From Flavicella sp964230805 (GTDB lineage: Bacteria > Bacteroidota > Bacteroidia > Flavobacteriales > Flavobacteriaceae): 64,000 nucleotides of DNA. The stretch is taken from NCBI GenBank assembly GCA_964230805.1, contig CAXRIA010000032.1:34058-98057 (forward strand). The letters are read 5' to 3'. The notes under the pieces are model-generated. The model was not told the origin of the DNA. It saw nothing but the letters and a program-made list of their open reading frames with translations, and made no database searches. Made by a program: the position numbers and the translations under genes. Positions 36,105 to 44,839 of the stretch are shown piece by piece. The stretch's first letter is position 1. The number at the start of each line of letters is the position of its first letter.

Positions 36105-36122
36105 TCTAAGAACCTCGCTAAA

Positions 36123-37682
36123 ATGCCCAAAGAAATTCAACTTCGTGTGAAACCAAAGGTTGCATGCACCGCAGCACTTTTAGAAAAAGAAGTTGCTTTT
36201 CAATTAAAAATTGCGAAAGATCAAATACAACACATTGAAATTCTGAAAAGATCGATTGACGCACGACAAAAGGCCATAAAAATAAACCTTCGTGTAGCGG
36301 TATATATCGATGAGTGCTATCGAGAAAACCTTCCTTTACTTCCGAACTACAAAAATGTAAGTCTTCAAAAAGAGGTGATTGTGGTAGGAGCCGGTCCTGC
36401 TGGCTTGTTTGCTGCCCTAAAACTTATTGAAAAAGGCATCAAACCTATAGTTTTAGAACGAGGAAAAGATGTGAGAGCACGTAGAAGAGATCTCGCTACG
36501 CTCAACAAATTACATCTCGTAAACGAAGATTCCAATTACTGTTTTGGAGAAGGTGGCGCCGGAACTTATTCCGATGGAAAATTGTACACGCGTTCAAAAA
36601 AAAGAGGAGATGTCAACGCCATTCTTAAATTATTGGTCGCCTTTGGTGCCACAAAAGACATTTTGGTAGATGCCCATCCTCACATCGGCACCAACAAGCT
36701 TCCAAAAATAATTGCCAAAATGCGAGATGTCATTTTAGCTTCTGGTGGGGTGGTTCGCTTTGAAACAAGAGTCACTGACATTCTTTTGAAAGAAAACACC
36801 ATACAAGGGGTTGCCATCAAAGGAGGTGAAACCATCAAAGCTTCCAAATTAATTTTAGCCACAGGTCATTCTGCTCGAGATATTTTTGAATTATTGCATG
36901 CCAAAAACATAGCAATGGAGGCGAAACCCTTCGCTTTGGGTGTGCGCGTAGAACACCCACAAGCCCTAATTGACAGTATTCAATACAAATGTGACACTCG
37001 AAGTGAATACTTACCCCCTGCTCCTTACAGCATTGTAAAACAAGTAAAGAACAGAGGTGTCTATTCCTTTTGTATGTGTCCGGGAGGAATTATCGCCCCT
37101 TGCGCCACCAGTCCCGGTGAAGTTGTAACCAATGGCTGGTCTCCCTCCAAAAGAGATCAACCTACAGCAAACTCCGGCATTGCGGTAGAACTCAAAATTC
37201 AAGACTTCGGACCATTTCAAAAACGAGGTCCATTGGCTGCGATGGAATTTCAAAAAAAAATTGAACAAACTGCTTGGAAGCTTGGTGGAAAAACGCAAAA
37301 AGTACCTGCCCAACGACTCGCCGACTTTGTGCAAGGAAAACGTTCTTCACACATTCCCAAAACCTCTTATCACCCCGGAACTACCTCTGTAGAACTGTCA
37401 GCGGTCTTTCCTTCTTTCATCTATCAAACACTGCAAAGAGGATTTGAACAATTCGGCAAATCGATGCACGGATATATAACAAATGAAGCTGTCGTGCACG
37501 CACCGGAGTCACGCACCTCTTCTCCAGTGAGAATTCCGCGAGATCACAAGACACTTGAACATCCTCAAATCAGCGGCTTGTACCCGTGTGGAGAGGGAGC
37601 AGGCTATGCGGGAGGGATTATTTCTGCAGCCATTGATGGTGAAAAATGTGCTGAACAATGCGCTTCATCGATCACATATTGA
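36123..37682 (+). CDS. FAD-dependent oxidoreductase (COG2509)
   Basis: 519 residues. An N-terminal ~75-residue domain with VAFQLKIAKDQIQHIEILKRSID comes before the dinucleotide fold VIVVGAGPAGLFAALKLIEK (85-104), and a CFGEGGAGTYSDGKLYTRSKK motif; the C-terminus has GLYPCGEGAGYAGGIISAAIDG. This is the uncharacterised COG2509 flavoprotein family. It follows the porin after 18 nt and probably shares its transcript; the pairing has no obvious biochemical logic. Confidence 0.92.
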   Translation: MPKEIQLRVKPKVACTAALLEKEVAFQLKIAKDQIQHIEILKRSIDARQKAIKINLRVAVYIDECYRENLPLLPNYKNVSLQKEVIVVGAGPAGLFAALKLIEKGIKPIVLERGKDVRARRRDLATLNKLHLVNEDSNYCFGEGGAGTYSDGKLYTRSKKRGDVNAILKLLVAFGATKDILVDAHPHIGTNKLPKIIAKMRDVILASGGVVRFETRVTDILLKENTIQGVAIKGGETIKASKLILATGHSARDIFELLHAKNIAMEAKPFALGVRVEHPQALIDSIQYKCDTRSEYLPPAPYSIVKQVKNRGVYSFCMCPGGIIAPCATSPGEVVTNGWSPSKRDQPTANSGIAVELKIQDFGPFQKRGPLAAMEFQKKIEQTAWKLGGKTQKVPAQRLADFVQGKRSSHIPKTSYHPGTTSVELSAVFPSFIYQTLQRGFEQFGKSMHGYITNEAVVHAPESRTSSPVRIPRDHKTLEHPQISGLYPCGEGAGYAGGIISAAIDGEKCAEQCASSITY

Positions 37683-37775
37683 AATGAACAAAACTGGAAC
37701 TTTGTTCAAAATAAAACAAATTCAAATACTTCGTGAATCTCAAAAAACGGATTTTAAAAGGATTGTAATTATATG

Positions 37776-37783
37776 TAACTTTG
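37776..37783 (+). promoter_or_regulatory. -7 element of dapF
   Basis: TAACTTTG ends 19 nt before the dapF ATG at 37803; the -33 position reads TTA. Confidence 0.45.
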
Positions 37784-37802
37784 TTTCACAAGAACACAGC
37801 CA

Positions 37803-38582
37803 ATGAATTTAGAATTTTACAAATACCAAGGCACAGGAAATGACTTTGTCATGATTGACAACAGAGATCTCACATTTCCTGTAGAAGATCACGCATTGGT
37901 AAAATATTTATGTGACCGCCGTTTCGGAATTGGCGGCGATGGGTTGATTTTACTTAACCCTTCAAAAGAACACGATTTCACCATGGTTTATTACAATGCC
38001 GATGGCAATGAAGGAACGATGTGTGGTAATGGAGGGCGCTGCTTGGTGGCTTTTGCACATGATTTAAACCTTATTCAGAACAAAACTTCTTTTGATGCCA
38101 TTGACGGATTGCACCATGCACGTATTGAAAACGGACTCGTTAATTTACAAATGATTGATGTCGACAAGGTGGAGTTATACGAGAATCACGCTTTTCTTAA
38201 CACGGGGTCACCGCATCATGTCCAACTTGTTGAAAATATTGGAGCCTACGACGTTTATACCAATGGAAAAAATATTCGGTATGGCGCTCCTTACCATGAA
38301 GAAGGTACCAACGTCAATTTTACTGAAAAAATAGACAATGACACCTACAGAGTACGCACTTATGAAAGAGGTGTAGAAAATGAAACATTGGCATGTGGTA
38401 CAGGAGTGACTGCAGTAGCTATTGCGCTTTACGAACAAAAAATTACAACTCAAAAATCCCTAAAATTACTTGTAGAAGGAGGCCAACTTGAGGTTTCTTT
38501 TGAACACGACAATTCACAGTACACCCATGTATTTTTAAAAGGTCCTGCGAAATTTGTTTTCAAAGGAAGGATCCATGTGTAA
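37803..38582 (+). CDS. dapF: Diaminopimelate epimerase
   Basis: 259 residues. The substrate-binding start YKYQGTGNDFVMIDNRD-like (LEFYKYQGTGNDFVMIDN), the catalytic Cys in NEGTMCGNGGRCL and the second Cys in LACGTGVTAVAIALYE are both present. Interconverts LL- and meso-diaminopimelate for lysine and peptidoglycan. Heads a short run dapF-GNAT-mltG with small gaps (35 and 6 nt), linking precursor supply and wall assembly. Confidence 0.96.
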   Translation: MNLEFYKYQGTGNDFVMIDNRDLTFPVEDHALVKYLCDRRFGIGGDGLILLNPSKEHDFTMVYYNADGNEGTMCGNGGRCLVAFAHDLNLIQNKTSFDAIDGLHHARIENGLVNLQMIDVDKVELYENHAFLNTGSPHHVQLVENIGAYDVYTNGKNIRYGAPYHEEGTNVNFTEKIDNDTYRVRTYERGVENETLACGTGVTAVAIALYEQKITTQKSLKLLVEGGQLEVSFEHDNSQYTHVFLKGPAKFVFKGRIHV

Positions 38583-38617
38583 GCGACCTCCCACATCGAA
38601 ATAGTAAGAGAATCGTC

Positions 38618-39145
38618 ATGAAAACTTTGACAGGAAATACAATTTGTTTGCGCGCATTGGAGCCCAGTGATCTCCCGTTTTTATTTGATATAGAAAACGA
38701 TGAGGCCAATTGGGAGATCAGTAGCACCCAAACACCTTTTTCAAAATTCCTTTTAAAAAAATACCTAGAAAACGCACATCAAGACATATACGAGGCCAAA
38801 CAACTCCGATTGGTCATTGCCAATCAAAAAAACAATGCCCCCTGTGGCCTCATTGATTTGTTTGATTTCAACCCATTGCACAAAAGAGCAGGAATCGGAC
38901 TTTTCGTTCACAAAGACCACCGACAAAAAGGCATTGCCTCCGAGGCTTTGAACCTGCTTATTTCCTATGCATTTCAATACTTAAACCTGCATCAATTGTA
39001 CGCAAACATCTTGCTGGACAATCACATCAGTAGGGCACTTTTTGAAACCTTTCATTTTGAACGTGTTGGAATAAAAAAAGATTGGATCTTCTCTCAAAAA
39101 CAATACAAAGACGAAGCCTTGTACCAATTGATTGCTAAAAAATAA
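38618..39145 (+). CDS. GNAT family N-acetyltransferase (RimJ/RimL-like)
   Basis: 175 residues with the GNAT order: ICLRALEPSDLPFLFDIEND, central GLIDLFDFNPLHKRAGIGLFV and the CoA-binding HRQKGIASEALNLLI, then LYANILLDNHISRALFETFHF. Acetyl-CoA-dependent; substrate (protein N-terminus or small amine) unknown. Lies 6 nt before mltG. Confidence 0.9.
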   Translation: MKTLTGNTICLRALEPSDLPFLFDIENDEANWEISSTQTPFSKFLLKKYLENAHQDIYEAKQLRLVIANQKNNAPCGLIDLFDFNPLHKRAGIGLFVHKDHRQKGIASEALNLLISYAFQYLNLHQLYANILLDNHISRALFETFHFERVGIKKDWIFSQKQYKDEALYQLIAKK

Positions 39146-39151
39146 AGAGGA

Positions 39152-40192
39152 ATGTTTGGACTGAATACGAAGAAAAAGGCTGTTTTGATTGGAACCATTG
39201 TTACCATTACAATCACTGTGGCATCCTATTATTATTCAAAAATATTTTCAGAAAATTTACGAGAAAATACGGTCATTTACATCCCTAGTAATGCGACCAT
39301 CGACCATGTAAAAGATTCTTTAGCAAACAAACTCAAAAGACCAGAAGCACTTCTATGGGTTGCCCAAAAAAAGAAATACACCAAAAAAATTAGAGCCGGA
39401 AAATTTGCTTTAAAAGCAGGCATGAGCTCCAATGATTTGATAAACCATTTGCGATCGGGTGCACAAATACCAGTGAAACTCACATTTAACAACCAACACC
39501 GCCTAGAATTCTTAGCGGGTAGAATATCCGAACAAATTGAAGCCGACTCTGTCAGTTTAATGAAGGCTTTTACCAATGCTGCTTTTCTCGAGAAAAAAGG
39601 CTTCTCTCAAGAAACCGCTCTGTGCATGTACATACCCAACAGCTATGAAATTTATTGGAATACCTCTGCCGAAGAATTTCGCAATAGAATGCACAAAGAA
39701 TACGAACGTTTTTGGAACAGCCATCGTATTTCCAAAGCTCAGAAACAAAACCTGAGCATCGAGGAAGTGATTGTGTTGGCTTCCATCGTTCAAAAAGAAA
39801 CAGCCAATGTTGCCGAAAGGCCCGTTGTGGCGAGACTTTATCTCAATAGGTACCGAAAAGGTTGGGCGTTGCAAGCAGACCCCACTATAATTTTTGCACT
39901 ACAACAAAAATATGGTCAAGATTTTAAAGTAAAGAGGGTCCTGAGCAAAGACTTAAAAACAAACTCGCCATACAACACCTACCAACACAAAGGTCTGCCA
40001 CCAGGTCCCATTTCAATGCCAGACATATCTTCCATCGATGCTGTTTTAAATCCTGCGAATCACAAATACTATTACATGTGCGCGAGTACTGACATCATGG
40101 GCACGCACACCTTTGCCAAAACACTGAGACAACACAAAAAAAATGCACGAAAATACCAAAGATGGCTGTCCAAACAAGGAATCAAAAGATAA
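39152..40192 (+). CDS. mltG: Endolytic murein transglycosylase MltG
   Basis: 346 residues. One N-terminal membrane helix (about 10-28), a LysM-like subdomain with YIPSNATIDHVKDSL, and the YceG/MltG catalytic domain with LASIVQKETANVAERPVVAR (catalytic Glu in QKET), QADPTIIFAL and NTYQHKGLPPGPISMP. Cleaves nascent glycan strands in the inner membrane and so sets strand length. Located with dapF and ahead of another wall-related gene. Confidence 0.95.
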   Translation: MFGLNTKKKAVLIGTIVTITITVASYYYSKIFSENLRENTVIYIPSNATIDHVKDSLANKLKRPEALLWVAQKKKYTKKIRAGKFALKAGMSSNDLINHLRSGAQIPVKLTFNNQHRLEFLAGRISEQIEADSVSLMKAFTNAAFLEKKGFSQETALCMYIPNSYEIYWNTSAEEFRNRMHKEYERFWNSHRISKAQKQNLSIEEVIVLASIVQKETANVAERPVVARLYLNRYRKGWALQADPTIIFALQQKYGQDFKVKRVLSKDLKTNSPYNTYQHKGLPPGPISMPDISSIDAVLNPANHKYYYMCASTDIMGTHTFAKTLRQHKKNARKYQRWLSKQGIKR

Positions 40193-40318
40193 TCGTTTTG
40201 TCTCCGGGTTCGTTACCACTTCACAGACTGCCAACACTTTTTATTGAAGTCCTCATCATGAAAATCGATACCATTTTTTTCAAACAACCACATTTTCAGT
40301 TAGTTTAAAAATAGTTTG

Positions 40319-40326
40319 TATATTTG
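40319..40326 (+). promoter_or_regulatory. -7 element before the lysozyme-like gene
   Basis: TATATTTG, 38 nt before the ATG at 40365; no TTG at the ideal -33 place. Confidence 0.45.
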
Positions 40327-40364
40327 CGCCGCAAAAAACAGAACTCGATCGAAATAGAAAACAC

Positions 40365-40973
40365 ATGAACTCTATCAGAAAAAAATATGTTTTAAGTATC
40401 GTCTTGGGATTAAGCATTTACTCAATGAACGCCCGTGGAATTTTTACTAGAAATCCTAAAAATTGCATGGCCACAGTTTTGGAAAAAGAGGCGACTCCAA
40501 AATTCAAGCTTCCCTTTGACAGAAATAAGTTCGAAGATTTCAAAGAAGCATTGGCATTTAAAGAATCCCAAGGAAACTACAGAGTAGTGAATAAATTGGG
40601 CTATTTGGGAAAATACCAATTCGGAAGCACTACGCTGGAACGCTTTGATATATTTGACACCACAGCATTCCTTTCCAATCCTACCTTGCAAGAAAAAGCC
40701 TTTGTGGCCCTATGTAAAGTGAACAAATGGATCTTACGAAGAGATATCAAACGCTCTGTTGGAAAAAAGATAAAGGGAATTGTTATTACGGAATCTGGCA
40801 TTCTAGCTGCTGCACATTTGGCAGGAGCAGGAAATGTGAAGAAATTTTTACGCAGCAATGGATCACAAACGTTTTCTGATGCCTTTGGTACTTCGGTAGA
40901 AATTTACCTTGAAATGTTTGCTGCCTATGATACTTCCTCCATACCAGCCAACAGAACCCCAAGACTGGTCTAA
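40365..40973 (+). CDS. Exported lysozyme-fold protein (flavobacterial peptidoglycan-binding LysM-type family)
   Basis: 202 residues. N-terminal hydrophobic segment (about 9-20) likely a signal peptide. The core FKEALAFKESQGNYRVVNKLGYLGKYQFG (59-87) matches the goose/T4-like lysozyme fold entry with a candidate catalytic Glu at 67, and ITESGILAAAHLAGAGNVKKFL is the typical second half. No LysM repeat is visible, although relatives are often labelled LysM. Probably acts on peptidoglycan in the periplasm; activity unproven. Sits directly after mltG with its own promoter element. Confidence 0.82.
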   Translation: MNSIRKKYVLSIVLGLSIYSMNARGIFTRNPKNCMATVLEKEATPKFKLPFDRNKFEDFKEALAFKESQGNYRVVNKLGYLGKYQFGSTTLERFDIFDTTAFLSNPTLQEKAFVALCKVNKWILRRDIKRSVGKKIKGIVITESGILAAAHLAGAGNVKKFLRSNGSQTFSDAFGTSVEIYLEMFAAYDTSSIPANRTPRLV

Positions 40974-41004
40974 TACATCACGTTTTTCTACAGAGTAAAT
41001 AAAT

Positions 41005-41712
41005 TTACTTGTGAATAATAAATATGGCAGGACGCTTGTGAAGATCAGGAGTTTCTTTCTTCCAGTTGGCTACGGATTGCGTTTTTATATACGCTGTAGA
41101 TAGCGAAATATCTGCCGCAATACACAAACGGGTCGCTGGTGTCAAAATTGCTTTCAAATCGGCAAACATTTTTTCATTTCGGTAAGGGGTTTCAATGAAA
41201 ATTTGAGATTGATTTCTTTCTCTTGAAATTTTTTCCAAATTCTTAAGCTCTCTTTTACGGTCCACTTTGTCAATCGGCAAATAACCATTAAAGGCAAAAT
41301 TTTGACCATTCATTCCCGAACTCATCATGGCCATAAGAATAGAAGACGGACCTACCAAAGGCACGACTCGTATTCCTTTTTCATGAGCGAGCTTCACTAC
41401 CTCTGCTCCCGGATCTGCGATGGCGGGTACTCCAGCCTCCGACAACAAACCGACAGAGATCCCTTGCAAACAAACATCCAAATAATGCTGCACCTCTAAC
41501 GGGTCAACATATTTATCCAAAAGCTTCATCTGCAAACCTGACTGCGCCTTTTTAGGTGTTATTTTTTTAATGAATCGTCTTGCAGACTTTTCATTTTCCA
41601 CAATAAAAACATCGACCTCTTCTACCACTTTTTTCACAGAAAGAGGCATGACCTCTAAAGGCTCATTGTCTCCTAAGGTGGTTGGAATTAAATACAATTT
41701 TCCTGTACTCAT
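41005..41712 (-). CDS. RsmI-like SAM-dependent methyltransferase (tetrapyrrole methylase fold)
   Basis: 235 residues. Motifs of the RsmI/tetrapyrrole methylase family: KLYLIPTTLGDNEPLEVMP, LLSEAGVPAIADPGAEVVK, VVPLVGPSSILMAMMSSGMNGQNFAFNGYLP and IFIETPYRN. It lacks the opening glycine-rich VATPIGN of true RsmI and may be the second, divergent copy typical of Bacteroidota, so ribosomal 2'-O-methylation of C1402 is uncertain. It forms an operon-like run with the phosphatase (2-nt gap) and dnaA. Confidence 0.85.
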   Translation of the reverse strand: MSTGKLYLIPTTLGDNEPLEVMPLSVKKVVEEVDVFIVENEKSARRFIKKITPKKAQSGLQMKLLDKYVDPLEVQHYLDVCLQGISVGLLSEAGVPAIADPGAEVVKLAHEKGIRVVPLVGPSSILMAMMSSGMNGQNFAFNGYLPIDKVDRKRELKNLEKISRERNQSQIFIETPYRNEKMFADLKAILTPATRLCIAADISLSTAYIKTQSVANWKKETPDLHKRPAIFIIHK

Positions 41713-41714
41713 AA

Positions 41715-42179
41715 TTACTGAAATTGCTCTATTAATTTATCTGAAATAATGTGACAAGCGTCGTCTAGCATCTGGTAGACCTTATGGAAACCCAAATCTC
41801 CACCGTAGTAAGGATCAGGAACCTCATTATTTTGAGAGGGATATGCCTCATTCAATAGCATCTTCACCTTGGAACGATCATTTTCGTTTTTTGCCAATTT
41901 CGAAACATTTTGAAAATTGGAAGCATCCATGACATAAATAATGTCAAATTTATCGAAATCTTCCCTTACAAATTGACGGGCTTTTTGAGTACTGATGTCT
42001 ATCCCGTGTTTTCGGGCAACCTCGACAGATCGGGGATCAGGAGATTCTCCTGCGTGCCAAGCACCTGTGCCTGCTGAGTCTACAAAGAAATGTTTGGAGT
42101 CTACTTTTGATTTTAACATACCTTCCGCTAGTGGCGACCTACAAATATTCCCCAAGCAGACCATCAACACTGATATCAT
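41715..42179 (-). CDS. Low-molecular-weight protein tyrosine phosphatase
   Basis: 154 residues. The P-loop CLGNICRSP (8-16: C-x5-R-S) lies at the N-terminus and the general-acid DPYYGG motif near 121-126 in the C-terminal part. Dephosphorylates phosphotyrosine proteins, often linked to capsule control, but here it sits 4 nt after dnaA and 2 nt before the RsmI-like gene, an arrangement common in flavobacteria (recollection). Confidence 0.95.
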   Translation of the reverse strand: MISVLMVCLGNICRSPLAEGMLKSKVDSKHFFVDSAGTGAWHAGESPDPRSVEVARKHGIDISTQKARQFVREDFDKFDIIYVMDASNFQNVSKLAKNENDRSKVKMLLNEAYPSQNNEVPDPYYGGDLGFHKVYQMLDDACHIISDKLIEQFQ

Positions 42180-42183
42180 TCGA

Positions 42184-43611
42184 TCAAAAAGTTAATTTGT
42201 TGGTGATGTCTTCCACGTATTTTTTGAACTGCTTGTCCGTCTCTGTCAAATTGTCCACGGTTTTGCAAGCATGCAATACCGTTGCGTGATCTCTCTTTCC
42301 TATTTGAGATCCAATACTCGCCAAAGAAGATTTTGTCATGCGTTTTGCAAAATACATGGCCAGCTGTCTCGCCTGCACAATGTGACGCTTGCGGGTTTTA
42401 GATTGTAAAGTAGCCACATCCATATCAAAATATTTTGACACTACTTTTTGTATGTATTCAATCGAAACTTCTCGTTTGGTATTTTTTACAAATTTGTCTA
42501 CAATTTGTTTTACCAAAGTCATTGTAAATTCTTTTTTATTAAAAGAAGCCTGAGCAATCATAGAGATAAGTACTCCTTCCAATTCACGAACATTTGATTT
42601 GATGTTTTTCGCAACGTACTCTACAATTTCATTCGGCATTTCAACACCGTCTCTAAACAATTTGTTTTGAAGAATCGATATTCTCGTTTCAAAATCAGGT
42701 GTTTGCAATTCTGCGGAAAGTCCCCATTTGAAACGGGACAACAAACGCTGCTCGATATCCTGCATGTCCACCGGAGCTTTATCAGAAGTCAAAATAACCT
42801 GTTTTCCATTTTGGTGCAAATGATTGAATATATGAAAGAAAACATCTTGTGTTCCTGTTTTTCCAGAAAGAAATTGAACGTCATCAATAATAAGAACATC
42901 AATCATTTGATAAAAATGAATAAAATCATTTCTTGTATTCCCTTTGACAGAATCAATATATTGCTGTGTAAATTTTTCTGACGAAATATACAATACCGTT
43001 TTGTCTGCGTATTTGTCTTTTATTTGAACCCCAATGGCGTGGGCCAAGTGCGTTTTCCCCAAACCGACACCTCCATAGATAAGCAAAGGATTGAAAGAAG
43101 TACCTCCGGGCTTATTGGCTACCGCCATTCCGGCAGAGCGCGCCAGCCGATTGGAATCTCCCTCCACAAAGCTTTCAAAATTATAGCTCGGATTCAGTTG
43201 CGATTCAATTTTTACTTTTTGAAGTCCAGGAATGACAAAAGGATTTCTTAGCTCTCTTTTATTCAATTCCAAAGGAGCCGCTACTTTTTGTGCTTTCAAA
43301 GGAGCTCTATTGGCACTTGGAATTTTTACAATTTGCGGGCTATTGCTGCGGTAAGAATTTTCCATTCGTACTTCGTACACCAGCTTCGCTCCACTACCCA
43401 ACTGACGTTTCAGAGCCACACCTAATAATTTTATATAATGTTCTTCTAGCCATTCATAAAAAAACTTGCTCGGGACTTGTACGGTTAAAACTTCTCCTGC
43501 AACACGAACGGGCTTGATGGGTTCAAACCAAGTTTTATAGGCTTGCGGTTTGATGTTGTCTTTTATAAAAGACAGGCATTCCTCCCAAACCGTAGTGGCT
43601 ACTTTTGTCAT
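42184..43611 (-). CDS. dnaA: Chromosomal replication initiator DnaA
   Basis: 475 residues, complete. Domain I MTKVATTVWEECLSFIKDNI, AAA+ domain with Walker A YGGVGLGKTHLAHAIG, Walker B LIIDDVQFLSG, sensor II-like region, and domain IV with the box-binding signature GKRDHATVLHACKTV. First gene of a minus-strand trio with the tyrosine phosphatase and RsmI-like gene. The 170 nt upstream hold at most one degenerate DnaA box (TGTGAATAT near 43691), so no origin is evident here. Confidence 0.97.
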   Translation of the reverse strand: MTKVATTVWEECLSFIKDNIKPQAYKTWFEPIKPVRVAGEVLTVQVPSKFFYEWLEEHYIKLLGVALKRQLGSGAKLVYEVRMENSYRSNSPQIVKIPSANRAPLKAQKVAAPLELNKRELRNPFVIPGLQKVKIESQLNPSYNFESFVEGDSNRLARSAGMAVANKPGGTSFNPLLIYGGVGLGKTHLAHAIGVQIKDKYADKTVLYISSEKFTQQYIDSVKGNTRNDFIHFYQMIDVLIIDDVQFLSGKTGTQDVFFHIFNHLHQNGKQVILTSDKAPVDMQDIEQRLLSRFKWGLSAELQTPDFETRISILQNKLFRDGVEMPNEIVEYVAKNIKSNVRELEGVLISMIAQASFNKKEFTMTLVKQIVDKFVKNTKREVSIEYIQKVVSKYFDMDVATLQSKTRKRHIVQARQLAMYFAKRMTKSSLASIGSQIGKRDHATVLHACKTVDNLTETDKQFKKYVEDITNKLTF

Positions 43612-43781
43612 TATTATTAGGGTAATAAATTTAGTTAGATTTTAGCAAGAAAAATGACAGTACAGTTTCATTCCATTTGCTTTACAAAAATGTGAATATT
43701 TTTTAGTAAAAAAAAATGATTTTGCTATTGGTTTCTATTTATTTTTTACGTAACATAACGGCCCTTAAAAATTTCCTTTAT

Positions 43782-44177
43782 ATGATTGAAAACACACTTG
43801 CATTTCGAATTCGATATGCTGAAACAGACCAAATGGGTTATGCACACCACGGAAATTATGCACAATACTTTGAAATGGGTCGAACGGAGCTTTTAAGACA
43901 GGTTGGCATTTCCTATAAAAAAATGGAAGAAGAAGGACTTATTCTTCCTGTATACGCAATGAATACGCGATTTATCAAGCCTGCAAGATATGACGATAAA
44001 TTGCTTCTAAAAACATCTTTGAAAGAAAAACCTGCGGCACGTATCATTTTTCATTACGCTATTTATAATGAAAAAGAAGAACTCATTTGTCAAGCTGACA
44101 CCACTTTGGTTTTTGTAGACACCTCAAAAAACAGGCCCATTAAAATACCACAAGAACTCCTCAAAAAATTGAGCTAA
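43782..44177 (+). CDS. Acyl-CoA thioesterase (4HBT, YbgC-like)
   Basis: 131 residues from ATG at 43782; the frame continues upstream to 43716 but the family starts here. Hot-dog fold signatures: FRIRYAETDQMGYAHHGNYAQYFEMGRTELLR, with the catalytic Asp in ETDQMG, and LICQADTTLVFVD. Hydrolyses acyl-CoA; substrate unknown. Divergent from dnaA. Confidence 0.93.
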   Translation: MIENTLAFRIRYAETDQMGYAHHGNYAQYFEMGRTELLRQVGISYKKMEEEGLILPVYAMNTRFIKPARYDDKLLLKTSLKEKPAARIIFHYAIYNEKEELICQADTTLVFVDTSKNRPIKIPQELLKKLS

Positions 44178-44232
44178 TTTTTTTCAGAAAACACTTTTTT
44201 ACATCCGCTCAAATCACATCCAAAAAACAAGC

Positions 44233-44835
44233 TTAAAAAACTTTTAAAAAGGCGTATTTTTGAAGGTCATTTTTCATCGCATGACACGCTGATTTTTTGA
44301 CCCTCAATTCGAACTTGCAACGCTCTCGAAGATCTCGTTCGACAATGCCTAATTTTCTTTGCTTCACAAGTCGCATAACCTTGGACATATTTTGATAGTC
44401 GAATTCCAAATAAATAGACTCTTCCAAATATTTTTCGACGATCGTAGCATTTTGCAGAGACTGTTGTGCAGCGGTTTTATAGGCTTTCATTAAACCGCCC
44501 ACACCGAGCTTTACACCCCCAAAATAACGAACCACAACAATCAAAACATTGGTGACACCATAAGAAAGTATTTGTCCGTAAATGGGTTGACCTGCAGCAT
44601 TGTTCGGTTCACCATCATCATTCACACGGTATTGCACCTTCTCTACACCCAATCGCCAAGCATAACACCAATGACGCGCATCAGGATGTAACTTTTTGAT
44701 TTTCAATAGTATATTATTTGCTTCACTCTCCGTATACACAGGATAGGCATATCCAAAAAATTTACTCCCCTTTTCTTTGAACAAGGCTTGATGTGAAGAT
44801 CCATCAATTGTTTTGTAGACATCTGCAAACTTCAC
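44233..44835 (-). CDS. YigZ / IMPACT family protein
   Basis: 200 residues. GSKFFGYAYPVYTESEANNIL, HPDARHWCYAWRLG, VNDDGEPNNAAGQPIYG and VVRYFGGVKLGVGGLMKAY are the UPF0029/YigZ signatures; a C-terminal DUF1949-type domain follows. No clear biochemical function; eukaryotic IMPACT regulates GCN2. Starts 5 nt after the ribD stop on the same strand. Confidence 0.94.
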   Translation of the reverse strand: MKFADVYKTIDGSSHQALFKEKGSKFFGYAYPVYTESEANNILLKIKKLHPDARHWCYAWRLGVEKVQYRVNDDGEPNNAAGQPIYGQILSYGVTNVLIVVVRYFGGVKLGVGGLMKAYKTAAQQSLQNATIVEKYLEESIYLEFDYQNMSKVMRLVKQRKLGIVERDLRERCKFELRVKKSACHAMKNDLQKYAFLKVF

Positions 44836-44839
44836 ATTA

